From positions 52,851 to 116,850 of the forward strand of contig QBYM01000002.1 in assembly GCA_003282825.1 (NCBI GenBank): a stretch of DNA of 64,000 nt, read 5' to 3'. The notes beneath the pieces were generated by a model. The model had not been told where the DNA came from. It did no database searches and was given only the letters and a program-made list of their open reading frames with translations. This stretch comes from Pelagibacteraceae bacterium AG-325-J17 (lineage in GTDB: Bacteria > Pseudomonadota > Alphaproteobacteria > Pelagibacterales > Pelagibacteraceae). Positions within the stretch are counted from its first letter, which is position 1. The number at the start of each line of letters is the position of its first letter. Positions 18,350 through 27,671 of the stretch are shown here, piece by piece. Position numbers and translations under genes: made by a program.

Positions 18350-18381
18350 AAAATTACTTCCTATTGAAGATTTTTTTAATG

Positions 18382-19149
18382 TTAGTTATTTAATCTTTTA
18401 TAAATACTGTTTAGACTATAAACAACAGATTTGTAAACATTTTTTTTTGTCATCTCTTTCAAGCCTTGTTCGTTAAGTCCTTTTGGTGTTTGAGACTCTT
18501 TTACTAAATGTTTAAGATCTTTTTTAGAATTAATAACTGCATCCTTTGATAACGCTAAAAATAATGAGGTAATATATCTTTGTGCATCTTTTCTTTTAAT
18601 TCCTTTTTTTATCAACCAATCACTCATTACTCTTAGTAGTTCATAATATGAGGCCATCATTCCAGATGTTGACCAAAAATTGGTAGATAATTTTTCATTC
18701 TTAATTTCAATCGTAGAGCCTATCTTGTCAAAAAAAATTTTTACTTGTCGATTAGGTGGATAAATAGGAACTGGACCTTTCTTGATAGATATTGGAGGCA
18801 GCGGTATTGCTCTAATAATTTTAGATTTTACTTTTATCATTTTTTTAAGTTGAGAAAGATTTATGGTTGAAATAAAACTTATAATTATTTGATTTGATTT
18901 AAATTTTAAGTCTTTAATAATTTTATCTCCTACTTTTGGGGTGACAGATAAAAATATCCAATTTGATTTGTTAATTACATCTTGATTGTTTTTCGCAATA
19001 CTTACTTTTTTAAATTTTTTCTTTAAATTGTTTGCTATTCTCTTATTCCTTGGAGATACTATTATTTGTCTAAACTTTATCTTAGATTTACATACTCCTG
19101 AAATAACTGAAGAAGCTATTTTTCCTGTTCCAATAAATCCTAATTTCAT
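18382..19149 (-). CDS. Pyrroline-5-carboxylate reductase-like protein
   Basis: MKLGFIGTGKIASSVISG Rossmann start, IRAIPLPPISIKKG, C-terminal dimerisation region with TPKGLNEQGL. Confidence 0.75.
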   Translation of the reverse strand: MKLGFIGTGKIASSVISGVCKSKIKFRQIIVSPRNKRIANNLKKKFKKVSIAKNNQDVINKSNWIFLSVTPKVGDKIIKDLKFKSNQIIISFISTINLSQLKKMIKVKSKIIRAIPLPPISIKKGPVPIYPPNRQVKIFFDKIGSTIEIKNEKLSTNFWSTSGMMASYYELLRVMSDWLIKKGIKRKDAQRYITSLFLALSKDAVINSKKDLKHLVKESQTPKGLNEQGLKEMTKKNVYKSVVYSLNSIYKRLNN

Positions 19150-19183
19150 AAATTTATAAATTTCTTATTTGAAGGATGATAGT

Positions 19184-20095
19184 TTAATTTTGAAAAAATG
19201 AACCCCTAATTCTCAAGAGTTCTCTGCTCAAATCTTTGTTTTCTTTGAATGGACGTCTACCATGTAACCAAAAATAATTATTTGCTACGATAGCTGAGCC
19301 AACTGGTAATTTTGTTATGACTTTATTTTTACTCTCTTCCAAACAATCAGACAATTTTTGCAAAAAATTTCCTTGAGACATATTTTTTGGTTCAGGAAAT
19401 TGATCAATATATGAAATTTGAGCTTTTCCATTTTCATCTTTTGAAAATACTGGATGCTCAACTTTATAATCTATATTTTTACTTTTTGGAGAAGACCAAA
19501 CAAAATTTTCTTTACCCACTGGATCGTTAAACAATTCCTCACAATATTCCCAATCATCTAAGTGTAGCATTGCTGTTTCACCACCTTCAACATTTTTTTC
19601 TTCAATCTTTGTCATCAAAAGCCAATCGGTTACTTCTTTTACATATGTTCCATCAGTATGAAGATCCATGTTAGTATAAGCTTTCCTTAAATATGAGTCA
19701 CTCTTATCTACATGTTTTACATGAAATCTTGCATAGTACTTTCCTGCCATAGAGTCATGATTGGGGTTACCAATTAAATGAGATATCGCAGTAGACAACT
19801 TGACCAAAAAGATATCATCAATATTAGAATTTTTATCCTCTGGACCAATTATAAAACACCCTAATTTTCTATCTCTGATAATTTTATTTAATAAAATACT
19901 AAGTTTATTCTGAGTTAAGTCATCTAAACTTTTTGCGATTGTAAATCTCGTAAATGGTTTGTACTCAATTGCTGTTAGATCAAATTTTTTAAAAGGGAAA
20001 ATTAATTTTTCAATAGTTTCGTTTTTAATCTTAATATCGATTATTCTAGGGGAAACTTTATTTGGTAAAATTTCAAGTCCTGGTATGTTGTTCAT
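19184..20095 (-). CDS. glaH: Glutarate 2-hydroxylase (CsiD/GlaH), Fe(II)/2-oxoglutarate oxygenase
   Basis: Strong remembered similarity to E. coli CsiD: GKYYARFHVKHVDKSDSYLRKAYTNMDLHTDGTYVKEVTDWLLMTKI, HxD in LHTDG, distal WLHGRRPF, REL(L/M)R.RG.F. Confidence 0.88.
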   Translation of the reverse strand: MNNIPGLEILPNKVSPRIIDIKIKNETIEKLIFPFKKFDLTAIEYKPFTRFTIAKSLDDLTQNKLSILLNKIIRDRKLGCFIIGPEDKNSNIDDIFLVKLSTAISHLIGNPNHDSMAGKYYARFHVKHVDKSDSYLRKAYTNMDLHTDGTYVKEVTDWLLMTKIEEKNVEGGETAMLHLDDWEYCEELFNDPVGKENFVWSSPKSKNIDYKVEHPVFSKDENGKAQISYIDQFPEPKNMSQGNFLQKLSDCLEESKNKVITKLPVGSAIVANNYFWLHGRRPFKENKDLSRELLRIRGSFFQN

Positions 20096-20136
20096 AATTA
20101 AAATAATTTATCCAATTATAACAAGTTTTTAAAGTC

Positions 20137-20463
20137 TTAAAAATAATTATTAATTAAGCTCATTGCAACTGCTGAAAATACTGTAGGGTAAACAAAGTTT
20201 TTTTTTGTAACAAAAAAAATCCCTAAACTCAACATGACAACTAAAATTCTACTTAAATAACTTGCGTCAGATAACGCCCCAACAGGAAATATTATAGTTC
20301 GTGCAATAAGTGCTGCTAATGTTGCGTAAGCTAAACAATTGAACCATCGAAATATTCTTGAAGTTTCTTTAATTCTAACTGATGACAAAACTCCTAAGAA
20401 TCTTGATATATAAGTTGCCAACGAAGTTACAATTATTGATAATAGAATATTAATTGACATTTT
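20137..20463 (-). CDS. azlD: AzlD family branched-chain amino acid transport protein
   Basis: Small multi-TM protein with TYISRFLG and RWFNCLAYATLAALIAR; follows AzlC. The track ORF begins at 20472; an internal Met (MSINILL) at 20460-20463 is an alternative start (boundary approximate). Confidence 0.75.
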   Translation of the reverse strand, partial: KMSINILLSIIVTSLATYISRFLGVLSSVRIKETSRIFRWFNCLAYATLAALIARTIIFPVGALSDASYLSRILVVMLSLGIFFVTKKNFVYPTVFSAVAMSLINNYF

Positions 20464-21154
20464 TTTCTCCAATTAAATAAGATATCGATCCTGCAATTAT
20501 TCCTCCAAGTAAAATTGACCATTCTGGTGAAAAAAAATAAAAAAATGGACCTAGTATTCCTCCAAGCATGACTGATAAACTAACTTGAATTGTTTTCATC
20601 GCTCCTACCAACATACACGTAAAATAGATTGGATTTAAAATAGCTAAACCCATTAACATATCTTTATTTAGATAATCAGATAAATAAAAACCAAGAATTG
20701 TTGATACAACTGCAACACTCCATGTTGCAGAACCTATGCCTATCCAGAAATCAACTCGATCTTTTTTTTCAATCGTCTCATAGTTACTTTTCATAATTAA
20801 CCAAGCTGAGACAGCAATGAAATGACAAGATAAATAATATTTCCATTTTGGTTGTTTTTCATCCATCATCAAAGGGAATAAAGAAACTGCCATTGGATAA
20901 AGCCTTGCATTAACAAACCAAACTGCAATAAAAATACTTAGTAACGAAGCACCTACTAAAATTGACTCAGCCATGACAAGTGAGCCTGGCAAAGCATAAA
21001 TTAACATTGTAGAAAAAATGCTTTCCTGGATATTAAAACCTATATTTTTAAGAAGCGCACCAATAGCGATGAAACAACATCCTAGTGCTATTGCGGGACT
21101 ATCAGGTTTTAAAATTGATTTAAATCCTCTAAAAAATAATTCTTTTTTAATCAT
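20450..21154 (-). CDS. azlC: AzlC family branched-chain amino acid efflux permease
   Basis: FRGFKSILKPDSPAIALGCCFIAIGAL, VWFVNARLYPMAVSL; adjacent AzlD. Confidence 0.82.
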   Translation of the reverse strand: MIKKELFFRGFKSILKPDSPAIALGCCFIAIGALLKNIGFNIQESIFSTMLIYALPGSLVMAESILVGASLLSIFIAVWFVNARLYPMAVSLFPLMMDEKQPKWKYYLSCHFIAVSAWLIMKSNYETIEKKDRVDFWIGIGSATWSVAVVSTILGFYLSDYLNKDMLMGLAILNPIYFTCMLVGAMKTIQVSLSVMLGGILGPFFYFFSPEWSILLGGIIAGSISYLIGEKNVN

Positions 21155-21939
21155 TAACCGCCTAAAAATAAGCGACCTACATCAGGATTATTTAAAAGAT
21201 CGTCTCCTTTACCAGCTATTGCAGTTTGTCCAGAGACCAAAACATAACCAATATCTGCAAACTCAAGACCTTTTTTAGCATTCTGTTCTACAAGAATAAT
21301 AGTTTTTTTTTCATTCTGTTGAAGATCTCTTAAAATTTCAAATACCATATCTATATATCTGGGCTCTAACCCAATAGATGGTTCATCAACTAATAAAACT
21401 GATGGCTTCATCACTAATGCTCTAGAAATTTCCAACAATCTTCTTTCTCCCCCAGATAATACTTTTGCTGGTTGATATCTCCTATTTCCTAATCTTTCAT
21501 ATTTTTGAAGAATTTTTTCTGCTTCTTCATAAGACTCTTCTGTTTTATCCTTAATAAACCCACCCATTAATAAATTTTCTTCTACTGTCATATCTGGAAA
21601 AACTGAATTATCCTGAAGAATATAGGCTATTCCAACTGATTTAAGTTTTTCAGCAGGAGAAAGATTTGTAATTTCTTTTCCATCTATTTCTATTTTTCCA
21701 GAAAAAATATTTGTAAATCCATAAATTGAATGGAGTATTGTGGATTTTCCCGCTCCGTTGGGACCTATTAAACAAAGTGATTGTGCTTTACTTACAAAAA
21801 GTTCAAAATTATGAAGTATTTCCATTTTACCATAACCAGCATTGAGATTCTTTATTGTTAAATGAACATTATTAGGAGATAGGTTCTTTAAATCTTCAGC
21901 AACAGGAGCTTTACCCAAAACTTCATATTGATTTGACAT
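21154..21939 (-). CDS. livF: Branched-chain amino acid ABC transporter ATPase LivF
   Basis: GPNGAGKST, LSGGERRLLEISRALV, LLVDEPSIGL; Liv gene order. Confidence 0.9.
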   Translation of the reverse strand: MSNQYEVLGKAPVAEDLKNLSPNNVHLTIKNLNAGYGKMEILHNFELFVSKAQSLCLIGPNGAGKSTILHSIYGFTNIFSGKIEIDGKEITNLSPAEKLKSVGIAYILQDNSVFPDMTVEENLLMGGFIKDKTEESYEEAEKILQKYERLGNRRYQPAKVLSGGERRLLEISRALVMKPSVLLVDEPSIGLEPRYIDMVFEILRDLQQNEKKTIILVEQNAKKGLEFADIGYVLVSGQTAIAGKGDDLLNNPDVGRLFLGG

Positions 21940-22679
21940 TATTGTGCTCCCAAATAAGCATCGATAACACGCTTATCATTTTTAATTTCATCTGGTGATC
22001 CATTTGCAAGCATCTTGCCATATGCTAAGCAAAAAATATCCTCAGCTAACTGCATAATCACTTTCATATTATGCTCGATAACTAAAAGTGTAATACCAAA
22101 ATCTTGATTAACTCTAATTAATCTATCTATAATTCCATTTATTAAAGTAGGATTGATACCAGCAGTTGGTTCATCTAATAGCAACATCTCAGGTTCATTC
22201 ATAAGTGCCATTGCTAATTCTAATAATTTTTGTTGTCCAAAAGATAAATCACCAGCTCTTAAGTTTCTTTTTTGATATAATCCAACAAAATTTAATAAAT
22301 TTTCTGCCTTTTCTGTTAAGTCTTTTGGAATTTTTGAAAAAATTGTGAATAAGCTTGCGTCACTTCCTTTATGACTAATAAGCATATTCTCTACACAATT
22401 TAATTTGCCATAAATTCTAGTTTGTTGAAATGTTCTTAATAAACCAAGTTTTGCTATTACTGGAACAGGTAATTCTGATACTTCTTTCTCATTAAATTTA
22501 ATTGATCCGTTATCGATTGGATAAGTGCCGACAATAGAATTAAATAAAGTTGTTTTACCTGAACCATTTGGTCCTATTAGACCAACAATTTTTCCTTTCT
22601 CAACTTTCATTGAAATGTCAACATTGGCTTTTACACCACCAAATGATTTACTGACATTACTAACTTCTAAAATACTCAT
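21939..22679 (-). CDS. livG: Branched-chain amino acid ABC transporter ATPase LivG
   Basis: GPNGSGKTTLFN, LSFGQQKLLELAMAL, LLLDEPTAGINP. Confidence 0.9.
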   Translation of the reverse strand: MSILEVSNVSKSFGGVKANVDISMKVEKGKIVGLIGPNGSGKTTLFNSIVGTYPIDNGSIKFNEKEVSELPVPVIAKLGLLRTFQQTRIYGKLNCVENMLISHKGSDASLFTIFSKIPKDLTEKAENLLNFVGLYQKRNLRAGDLSFGQQKLLELAMALMNEPEMLLLDEPTAGINPTLINGIIDRLIRVNQDFGITLLVIEHNMKVIMQLAEDIFCLAYGKMLANGSPDEIKNDKRVIDAYLGAQ

Positions 22680-23725
22680 TTTAATTCTACCTGTGCTTTT
22701 CGATCTGCTTCATCAACTACTTCTCCAAATCTCTCTGGATATTTCTCTCTTAACCATCCCATTATTCCTTCCGGGAAATAAATTACAATTACAACTATAA
22801 GAACTCCTAGTGCAACGTATTGCCAACCTAAGAAGAATGTCCAAAAACCTTCTTTGAAGATATGAAATACAGTTGCTCCAATAACAGGTCCCCATAAAGT
22901 TCCTTTTCCACCTAAGATAGCCATCAAGACCATGAACACTCCCATCTCTCTTCCATCAAATGCAACATCAGTTGAGTCTATATAACCAACTAGACCACCC
23001 ATAATTCCTCCAGCTAATCCACAAAAGAAAGCAGATATCATCCAACCAATAATTTTATATTTCATTGTTTGAATTCCCATTGCCTCAGCTTTGTCTTCAT
23101 TATCTCTTATTGCATTTAGTATTAATTTAAATCTTGTTGAATAAATTGATTTGACTGTAATAAAAGTCAAAACAACTGCCATGAAACTCAAGAAGTAAAA
23201 GAATTCACCTCTTGCTTCTAAGCTTCCTACATCTGGGAAAGGTGGAGTTGTAAAACCTTGTCCAGCTCCAATAATTTCTATACCACCTGAAATCTCACCA
23301 GCTGCAACTCCTAAACCTAAAGTGCAAATTGCAAAGTAATGGCCTCTTAATCCTAAAATTGAGTAACCAATTAATCCAGCAACAATTGTTGGGATTACTG
23401 CAGCAACAACAAGACCCATAGCCATTCCTTGAAAAAATTGAGTTGGAGTATGTACAAATGTTTTCTCCCCACCACTTTCAGTCCATTCAGCTAGTGGAAA
23501 AAACATTCCCACTTGAACTGATGCACAAAGGTACATTCCAAGTCCATAAAATAGTATATTTCCAAAGGTGTTGTAACCCATTTCCCCACCTTGAATATTC
23601 CAAGTAAGAGCTAAAACAATTAAAACACATAGTATTGATAGTTGAACTTTAAAAGCTGGAAATATAAATGGCGCAGCTAATCCAAAAATTAACAATGCTG
23701 CATATAAAATAATATTCTTGTTCAT
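22676..23725 (-). CDS. livM: Branched-chain amino acid ABC transporter permease LivM
   Basis: GLRGHYFAICTLGLGVA, LNAIRDNEDKAEAMGIQTMKYK, ILGGKGTLWGPVIGA. Confidence 0.9.
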   Translation of the reverse strand: MNKNIILYAALLIFGLAAPFIFPAFKVQLSILCVLIVLALTWNIQGGEMGYNTFGNILFYGLGMYLCASVQVGMFFPLAEWTESGGEKTFVHTPTQFFQGMAMGLVVAAVIPTIVAGLIGYSILGLRGHYFAICTLGLGVAAGEISGGIEIIGAGQGFTTPPFPDVGSLEARGEFFYFLSFMAVVLTFITVKSIYSTRFKLILNAIRDNEDKAEAMGIQTMKYKIIGWMISAFFCGLAGGIMGGLVGYIDSTDVAFDGREMGVFMVLMAILGGKGTLWGPVIGATVFHIFKEGFWTFFLGWQYVALGVLIVVIVIYFPEGIMGWLREKYPERFGEVVDEADRKAQVELK

Positions 23726-24618
23726 TATTTTAAATACTCTCTTTTTCTTGATAATTTAAATCTTCTATAAACTAAAATCAAAACTAGTAATAAAAATACT
23801 GAACCAATTCTAAATTCTGTACCTAAAATATAATCAGCAAATTCTTCAAAAACTCCAAGTCCCATTCCTGACATTGCTACACCAGGAAGATTTCCTAATC
23901 CAGCAACAATAACAATCATAAAAGATCTAATTGTATAGGGTAATCCCATATAAGGATGAATTGTAAAAGTAATTGATATTAAAGCTCCAGCAACACCACA
24001 TAAAGCAGCATTAATACCAAATGTAGCAGCATAAACTTTTTCTGTATCAACACCTAAAATCTTTGCTGCACGGGCATTTTGGGCTGTAGCTCTAATTGCT
24101 CTGCCAAGTTTAGATTTTTTCATATAAACAACTAAACCTATTGCAAAAACAATACTAATGAATGCTGAAAATATTTTAGAATTTGGCAGTGTTACGGAAT
24201 TATCAAATAACATTGTTGTTCCATAGCCAGAGTTTGCAAGAACAACATCAGCACCAAATGCAAAGTTCATTAATTGCATAAATAAAATACTTATTCCAAA
24301 TGTTGCTAGAATTGAGATAAATAGATCTCTATCCACTACTTTATTAATAACCAACTTATAAATTCCTACTCCAACAAAATACATTATAAATGGTGAAACA
24401 ATCACTCCCCATGCAGGATGAATTCCCCATAGGTACATAAAGTAAGCAATGTATCCACCTAAAATAACTAAATCTCCTTGAGCAATATTGATAATATTCA
24501 TTACTCCCCATTGAAGAGCCATACCGTAAGCAATTAATGCAAATAATATTCCTAATAAAACTCCATCAAGCGTTGCTTGTAGAGTTAACATTGGAACTTG
24601 GAATATTAAAAAATCCAT
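23725..24618 (-). CDS. livH: Branched-chain amino acid ABC transporter permease LivH
   Basis: LIAYGMALQWGVMNIINIAQGDLVILGGYIAY, RAIRATAQNARAAKILGVDTEKVYAATF. Confidence 0.9.
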   Translation of the reverse strand: MDFLIFQVPMLTLQATLDGVLLGILFALIAYGMALQWGVMNIINIAQGDLVILGGYIAYFMYLWGIHPAWGVIVSPFIMYFVGVGIYKLVINKVVDRDLFISILATFGISILFMQLMNFAFGADVVLANSGYGTTMLFDNSVTLPNSKIFSAFISIVFAIGLVVYMKKSKLGRAIRATAQNARAAKILGVDTEKVYAATFGINAALCGVAGALISITFTIHPYMGLPYTIRSFMIVIVAGLGNLPGVAMSGMGLGVFEEFADYILGTEFRIGSVFLLLVLILVYRRFKLSRKREYLK

Positions 24619-24637
24619 AATTAGAAACTGTTATAAA

Positions 24638-24667
24638 AAAATGCCCCCTAGAACTAGGGGGCATTTT
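24638..24667 (-). terminator. Perfect intra-operon hairpin between livK-like and livH
   Basis: AAAATGCCCCCTAG-AA-CTAGGGGGCATTTT: 14-bp perfect inverted repeat (with T-run on either strand) 12 bp downstream of the livK stop. Confidence 0.85.
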
Positions 24668-24679
24668 ACATATTAGATA

Positions 24680-25921
24680 TTATCTTTCTGACCAGCTTGG
24701 AATTGGGTGAATCAATTTAGCTGAAGCCCATTTAGTTGGAGCTACAACTTTATTTTCACACTTACTTCCATCAGCATTACACATAACTTGGAATAATACC
24801 ATTGGCTTGTCAACATTTTGACCACCAGGTGCAAATTTTATGTTTCCATAAAAAGTTTGCATATTAGTAGCTGCTAGAGCATCTCTTACTTTTTTCTTAT
24901 CAAAAGAATTTGCTCTTTCAAATGCATCTTTAAAAACTAATAAAGCTGCAGATGACTCAGCCGCTTGATATGGCGGGTCATATTTGAACTCTTTTTCAAA
25001 GTCAGCAGCATATTTCATTCCATTTCCAAAGAACTTATCTTTGTAAGATAGAGTTTTATGCCATTGAGATGCACATAATGCATACTCAGAGTTTTTACCA
25101 TGTTGCTTTGATAATTTCGCAGCATCACAGTGAGTCATTGCTAACATTGGAACATCAACTTTCATCTCAGCTATTTGTCTGATTGCAGTTAATGCACCTT
25201 TTGTATGACCTGAAACTACAAGAACATCTGGTTTTACAGCTTTAACTTTAGCTAAAGTTGCAGCCATATCATTTAGTTCTTTTGGTAACTTGTCATCAAT
25301 AATGATTTTTGAACCTGTTCTTTCAGCAGCTTCTAAAATACCTAATCTCACATCTTGTGAGAAAGCATCTTGTTCAAAAGCTTGTGCTATTTTTACAGGT
25401 TTGCCACCGTTCTTTTCAACAGCTAAATCAATCGCTACATCTAGATATAAGTTTGCTGGTGCAAGCACTGCAAATAAATATTTATATCCTTTGGTAAATA
25501 ATGATCTAGATGCACCATTAGCTTCTACCATTGGTACACCATATTTTTCTGTTACTGGAGCGATTGCTTTTGTTAATCCAGAACTATATGGGCCAAGCAT
25601 AAACTCAACACCATCTTGTGAGATTAATCTTTCTGCAAGTTGTGCTGCTCTTTTTGGGTTTGACTCATCATCATAATAAATGATTTCAAACTTATAAGTT
25701 TTTCCACCAACTTTAACTCCACCCATGCTGTTGATTCTGTCAACGGCCATATTATAACCGTTTTGAGTGTGAACACCATTTGAGGAATATTTTCCAGTTA
25801 ATGAAATAGCAGAACCTAAAACTATCTTATCACCAACAACTTTTGCAAAAGATGTTACTGAAGTAGATAATAATAATGCTATTGCAGAAATAAAACTTAA
25901 GATTATTTTATTTATTTTCAT
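24680..25921 (-). CDS. livK: Branched-chain amino acid-type ABC substrate-binding protein (LivK-like)
   Basis: Signal peptide, then DKIVLGSAISLTGKYSSNGVHTQNGYNMAVDRIN; upstream of LivHMGF. Confidence 0.88.
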   Translation of the reverse strand: MKINKIILSFISAIALLLSTSVTSFAKVVGDKIVLGSAISLTGKYSSNGVHTQNGYNMAVDRINSMGGVKVGGKTYKFEIIYYDDESNPKRAAQLAERLISQDGVEFMLGPYSSGLTKAIAPVTEKYGVPMVEANGASRSLFTKGYKYLFAVLAPANLYLDVAIDLAVEKNGGKPVKIAQAFEQDAFSQDVRLGILEAAERTGSKIIIDDKLPKELNDMAATLAKVKAVKPDVLVVSGHTKGALTAIRQIAEMKVDVPMLAMTHCDAAKLSKQHGKNSEYALCASQWHKTLSYKDKFFGNGMKYAADFEKEFKYDPPYQAAESSAALLVFKDAFERANSFDKKKVRDALAATNMQTFYGNIKFAPGGQNVDKPMVLFQVMCNADGSKCENKVVAPTKWASAKLIHPIPSWSER

Positions 25922-26010
25922 TTTATTTCCCTTGTTAATTAATTAATTAATAGCTAATTAAATAAAGAAAACAGCTGTTTTGCAAGAGACAAAAGGTGCA
26001 TTAAGTTTTT

Positions 26011-26625
26011 TTAATATTGTTGTGAAATAATAATTATTAGTGCAATTAGAACTAAAACACTCGCTGAGATTGTATTAATTGTTTTTGGATTTGTTTTTAT
26101 CCAAGTAATAAGTTTTTGTGCGAGCAAAGCGTAACCAATCAAAGATAAAAAATCTAAAACTATATAAGTTGTTATTAAAATAAAAAACTGAACAACATAA
26201 TTTGAATTAAAGTCTATAAACTGTGGGAATATTAATGGAAAGAACAACCAAGCCTTTGGACTTGTACCAGCAACTAAAAAACCATCTTTAAAAAAAGAAA
26301 AAAAACTTTTTGAAGAGATTACATCTGAATTGATATTCTTTGGTGCTGTTTTATAAACATCATAAGCTAAATAAAGTAAATAAATTACACCTATCCATTT
26401 TAATATACTTAAAAAACTTGGGTTATCTGAAAAAAAACTACCCAAAACAAATATAACTAAAGTAGCTTGAATTAAGTTTGCGGTAATGTCTCCTAATGCA
26501 GTCCAAATACATTTTTGAATTCCGTAATTCATCGAATATGAGATAATAACAATTCTAGGAGTACCAGGTGTGATAAAAAGAAAAATTATAATCTGTAAAA
26601 AAAGAAAATAATTTAAGGGGAGCAT
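26011..26625 (-). CDS. LysE/RhtB family amino-acid exporter
   Basis: FITPGTPRIVIISYSMNYGIQKCIWTALGDITANLIQ, GTSPKAWLFFPLIFPQFI; multi-TM. Confidence 0.82.
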   Translation of the reverse strand: MLPLNYFLFLQIIIFLFITPGTPRIVIISYSMNYGIQKCIWTALGDITANLIQATLVIFVLGSFFSDNPSFLSILKWIGVIYLLYLAYDVYKTAPKNINSDVISSKSFFSFFKDGFLVAGTSPKAWLFFPLIFPQFIDFNSNYVVQFFILITTYIVLDFLSLIGYALLAQKLITWIKTNPKTINTISASVLVLIALIIIISQQY

Positions 26626-26634
26626 TTAAAAAGA

Positions 26635-26681
26635 GATAGCCCTTAAAAACCGGGAGCTAAAGATGGCTAAGAAGGACTATC
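26635..26681 (-). ncRNA. Candidate structured 5' leader of LysE-family gene
   Basis: On the minus strand GAUAGUCCUU...AAGGGCUAUC forms a 10-bp stem (one U-G wobble) immediately upstream of UCUUUUUAA-AUG. On the plus strand the same position would be a C-A mismatch. Confidence 0.4.
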
Positions 26682-26744
26682 TATAATAATATATCAGATC
26701 TGAAAAAAAATGCATTATCGATTTTTTTCAAATATAAGGAATTT

Positions 26745-27041
26745 ATGAAAAAAAAAGGTCACACCCCAATTACCCGAGTCAAAAATCCTGAGCCAAATGT
26801 TGAAAGTCCAGATTGGGTCATCTGGGCTGCCTGGGCAGATAGAATCACTTTTGAGGAAATTGAAAAAAAAACTGGTTACAAAGAATCTGGTGTAATAAAA
26901 ATAATGAGACGATCTCTCAAACCATCATCATTTAGATTATGGAGAAAAAGAGTAAATCAAAAAAGTATAAAGCACAGAAAAAAGTTCGAATACTCTAGAA
27001 AACAAATTACTAGTAAAATAAAAAAAGGTGACTATCTTTAA
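26745..27041 (+). CDS. TIGR03643/DUF2805 family protein
   Basis: Recall of family signature: DWVIWAAWADRITFEEIEKKTGYKESGVIKIMRRSLKPSSFRLWRKRV. Confidence 0.75.
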   Translation: MKKKGHTPITRVKNPEPNVESPDWVIWAAWADRITFEEIEKKTGYKESGVIKIMRRSLKPSSFRLWRKRVNQKSIKHRKKFEYSRKQITSKIKKGDYL

Positions 27042-27044
27042 ACA

Positions 27045-27299
27045 ATGAAAAAAATAACAATTTATACAGGTCCATTTTGTAATTATTGTGATGCAGCTAA
27101 AAGATTATTAACTAGAAACAACACTACTTATAATGAAATTGATATTGGCAAAGTAGATGGAGCAATGGATGAAATGATTAAAAAAGCTAATGGAAAAAGA
27201 ACAATTCCTCAAATTTTTTTTGATGACGAACATATTGGTGGTTATGATGAAGTCAGGGCTTTAGAAAAAGAAAATAAATTACAAGATCTCTTAAAATAA
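27045..27299 (+). CDS. grxC: Glutaredoxin 3
   Basis: CNYC active site, RTIPQIFFDDEHIGGYDEVRAL. Confidence 0.9.
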   Translation: MKKITIYTGPFCNYCDAAKRLLTRNNTTYNEIDIGKVDGAMDEMIKKANGKRTIPQIFFDDEHIGGYDEVRALEKENKLQDLLK

Positions 27300-27632
27300 A
27301 ACGAAGTAAATTACTAAAAAAATCAAAGTATATTCGAAAAAACTTTTAAAAATTGTTATTTGTTTTTCGTTAAACTTTTGATTTACATATTTTTTTAGTA
27401 AATAAAAACCAATATTTACTAACAAAATTCCAATTGTAACACCAATTATAGTAGATTTGATCGTAAAGTTTTTATAACCAAAGTAACAAGCTGCTACAAA
27501 AGTAAACCAAGAAACTTTTGTAATAAAAATTTTGAATATTATTCCAGCTTTCTTACTAAAAATTGATTGTGTTTTTATTATTGAGTATGACCAAATAATT
27601 CCAATTAAGAAACTAATATATTTAATTAACAT
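27291..27632 (-). CDS. Small integral membrane protein of unknown function
   Basis: 113 aa, about four hydrophobic segments; overlaps the 3' end of grxC convergently. Confidence 0.45.
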   Translation of the reverse strand: MLIKYISFLIGIIWSYSIIKTQSIFSKKAGIIFKIFITKVSWFTFVAACYFGYKNFTIKSTIIGVTIGILLVNIGFYLLKKYVNQKFNEKQITIFKSFFEYTLIFLVIYFVLF

Positions 27633-27671
27633 TATTAATTAGCGTAACAGGTTTATTTAGTTTTAAAAAAG

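Noticed and set aside
25290-25676. Plus-strand ORF of 128 aa
   Set aside because: Antisense shadow of the livK-like gene; no independent start signal or recognisable domain.
26663-26686. Seven-codon plus-strand ORF ATGGCTAAGAAGGACTATCTATAA (MAKKDYL)
   Set aside because: Overlaps the candidate minus-strand leader hairpin; too short to support as a leader peptide, and stem pairing favours the opposite strand.
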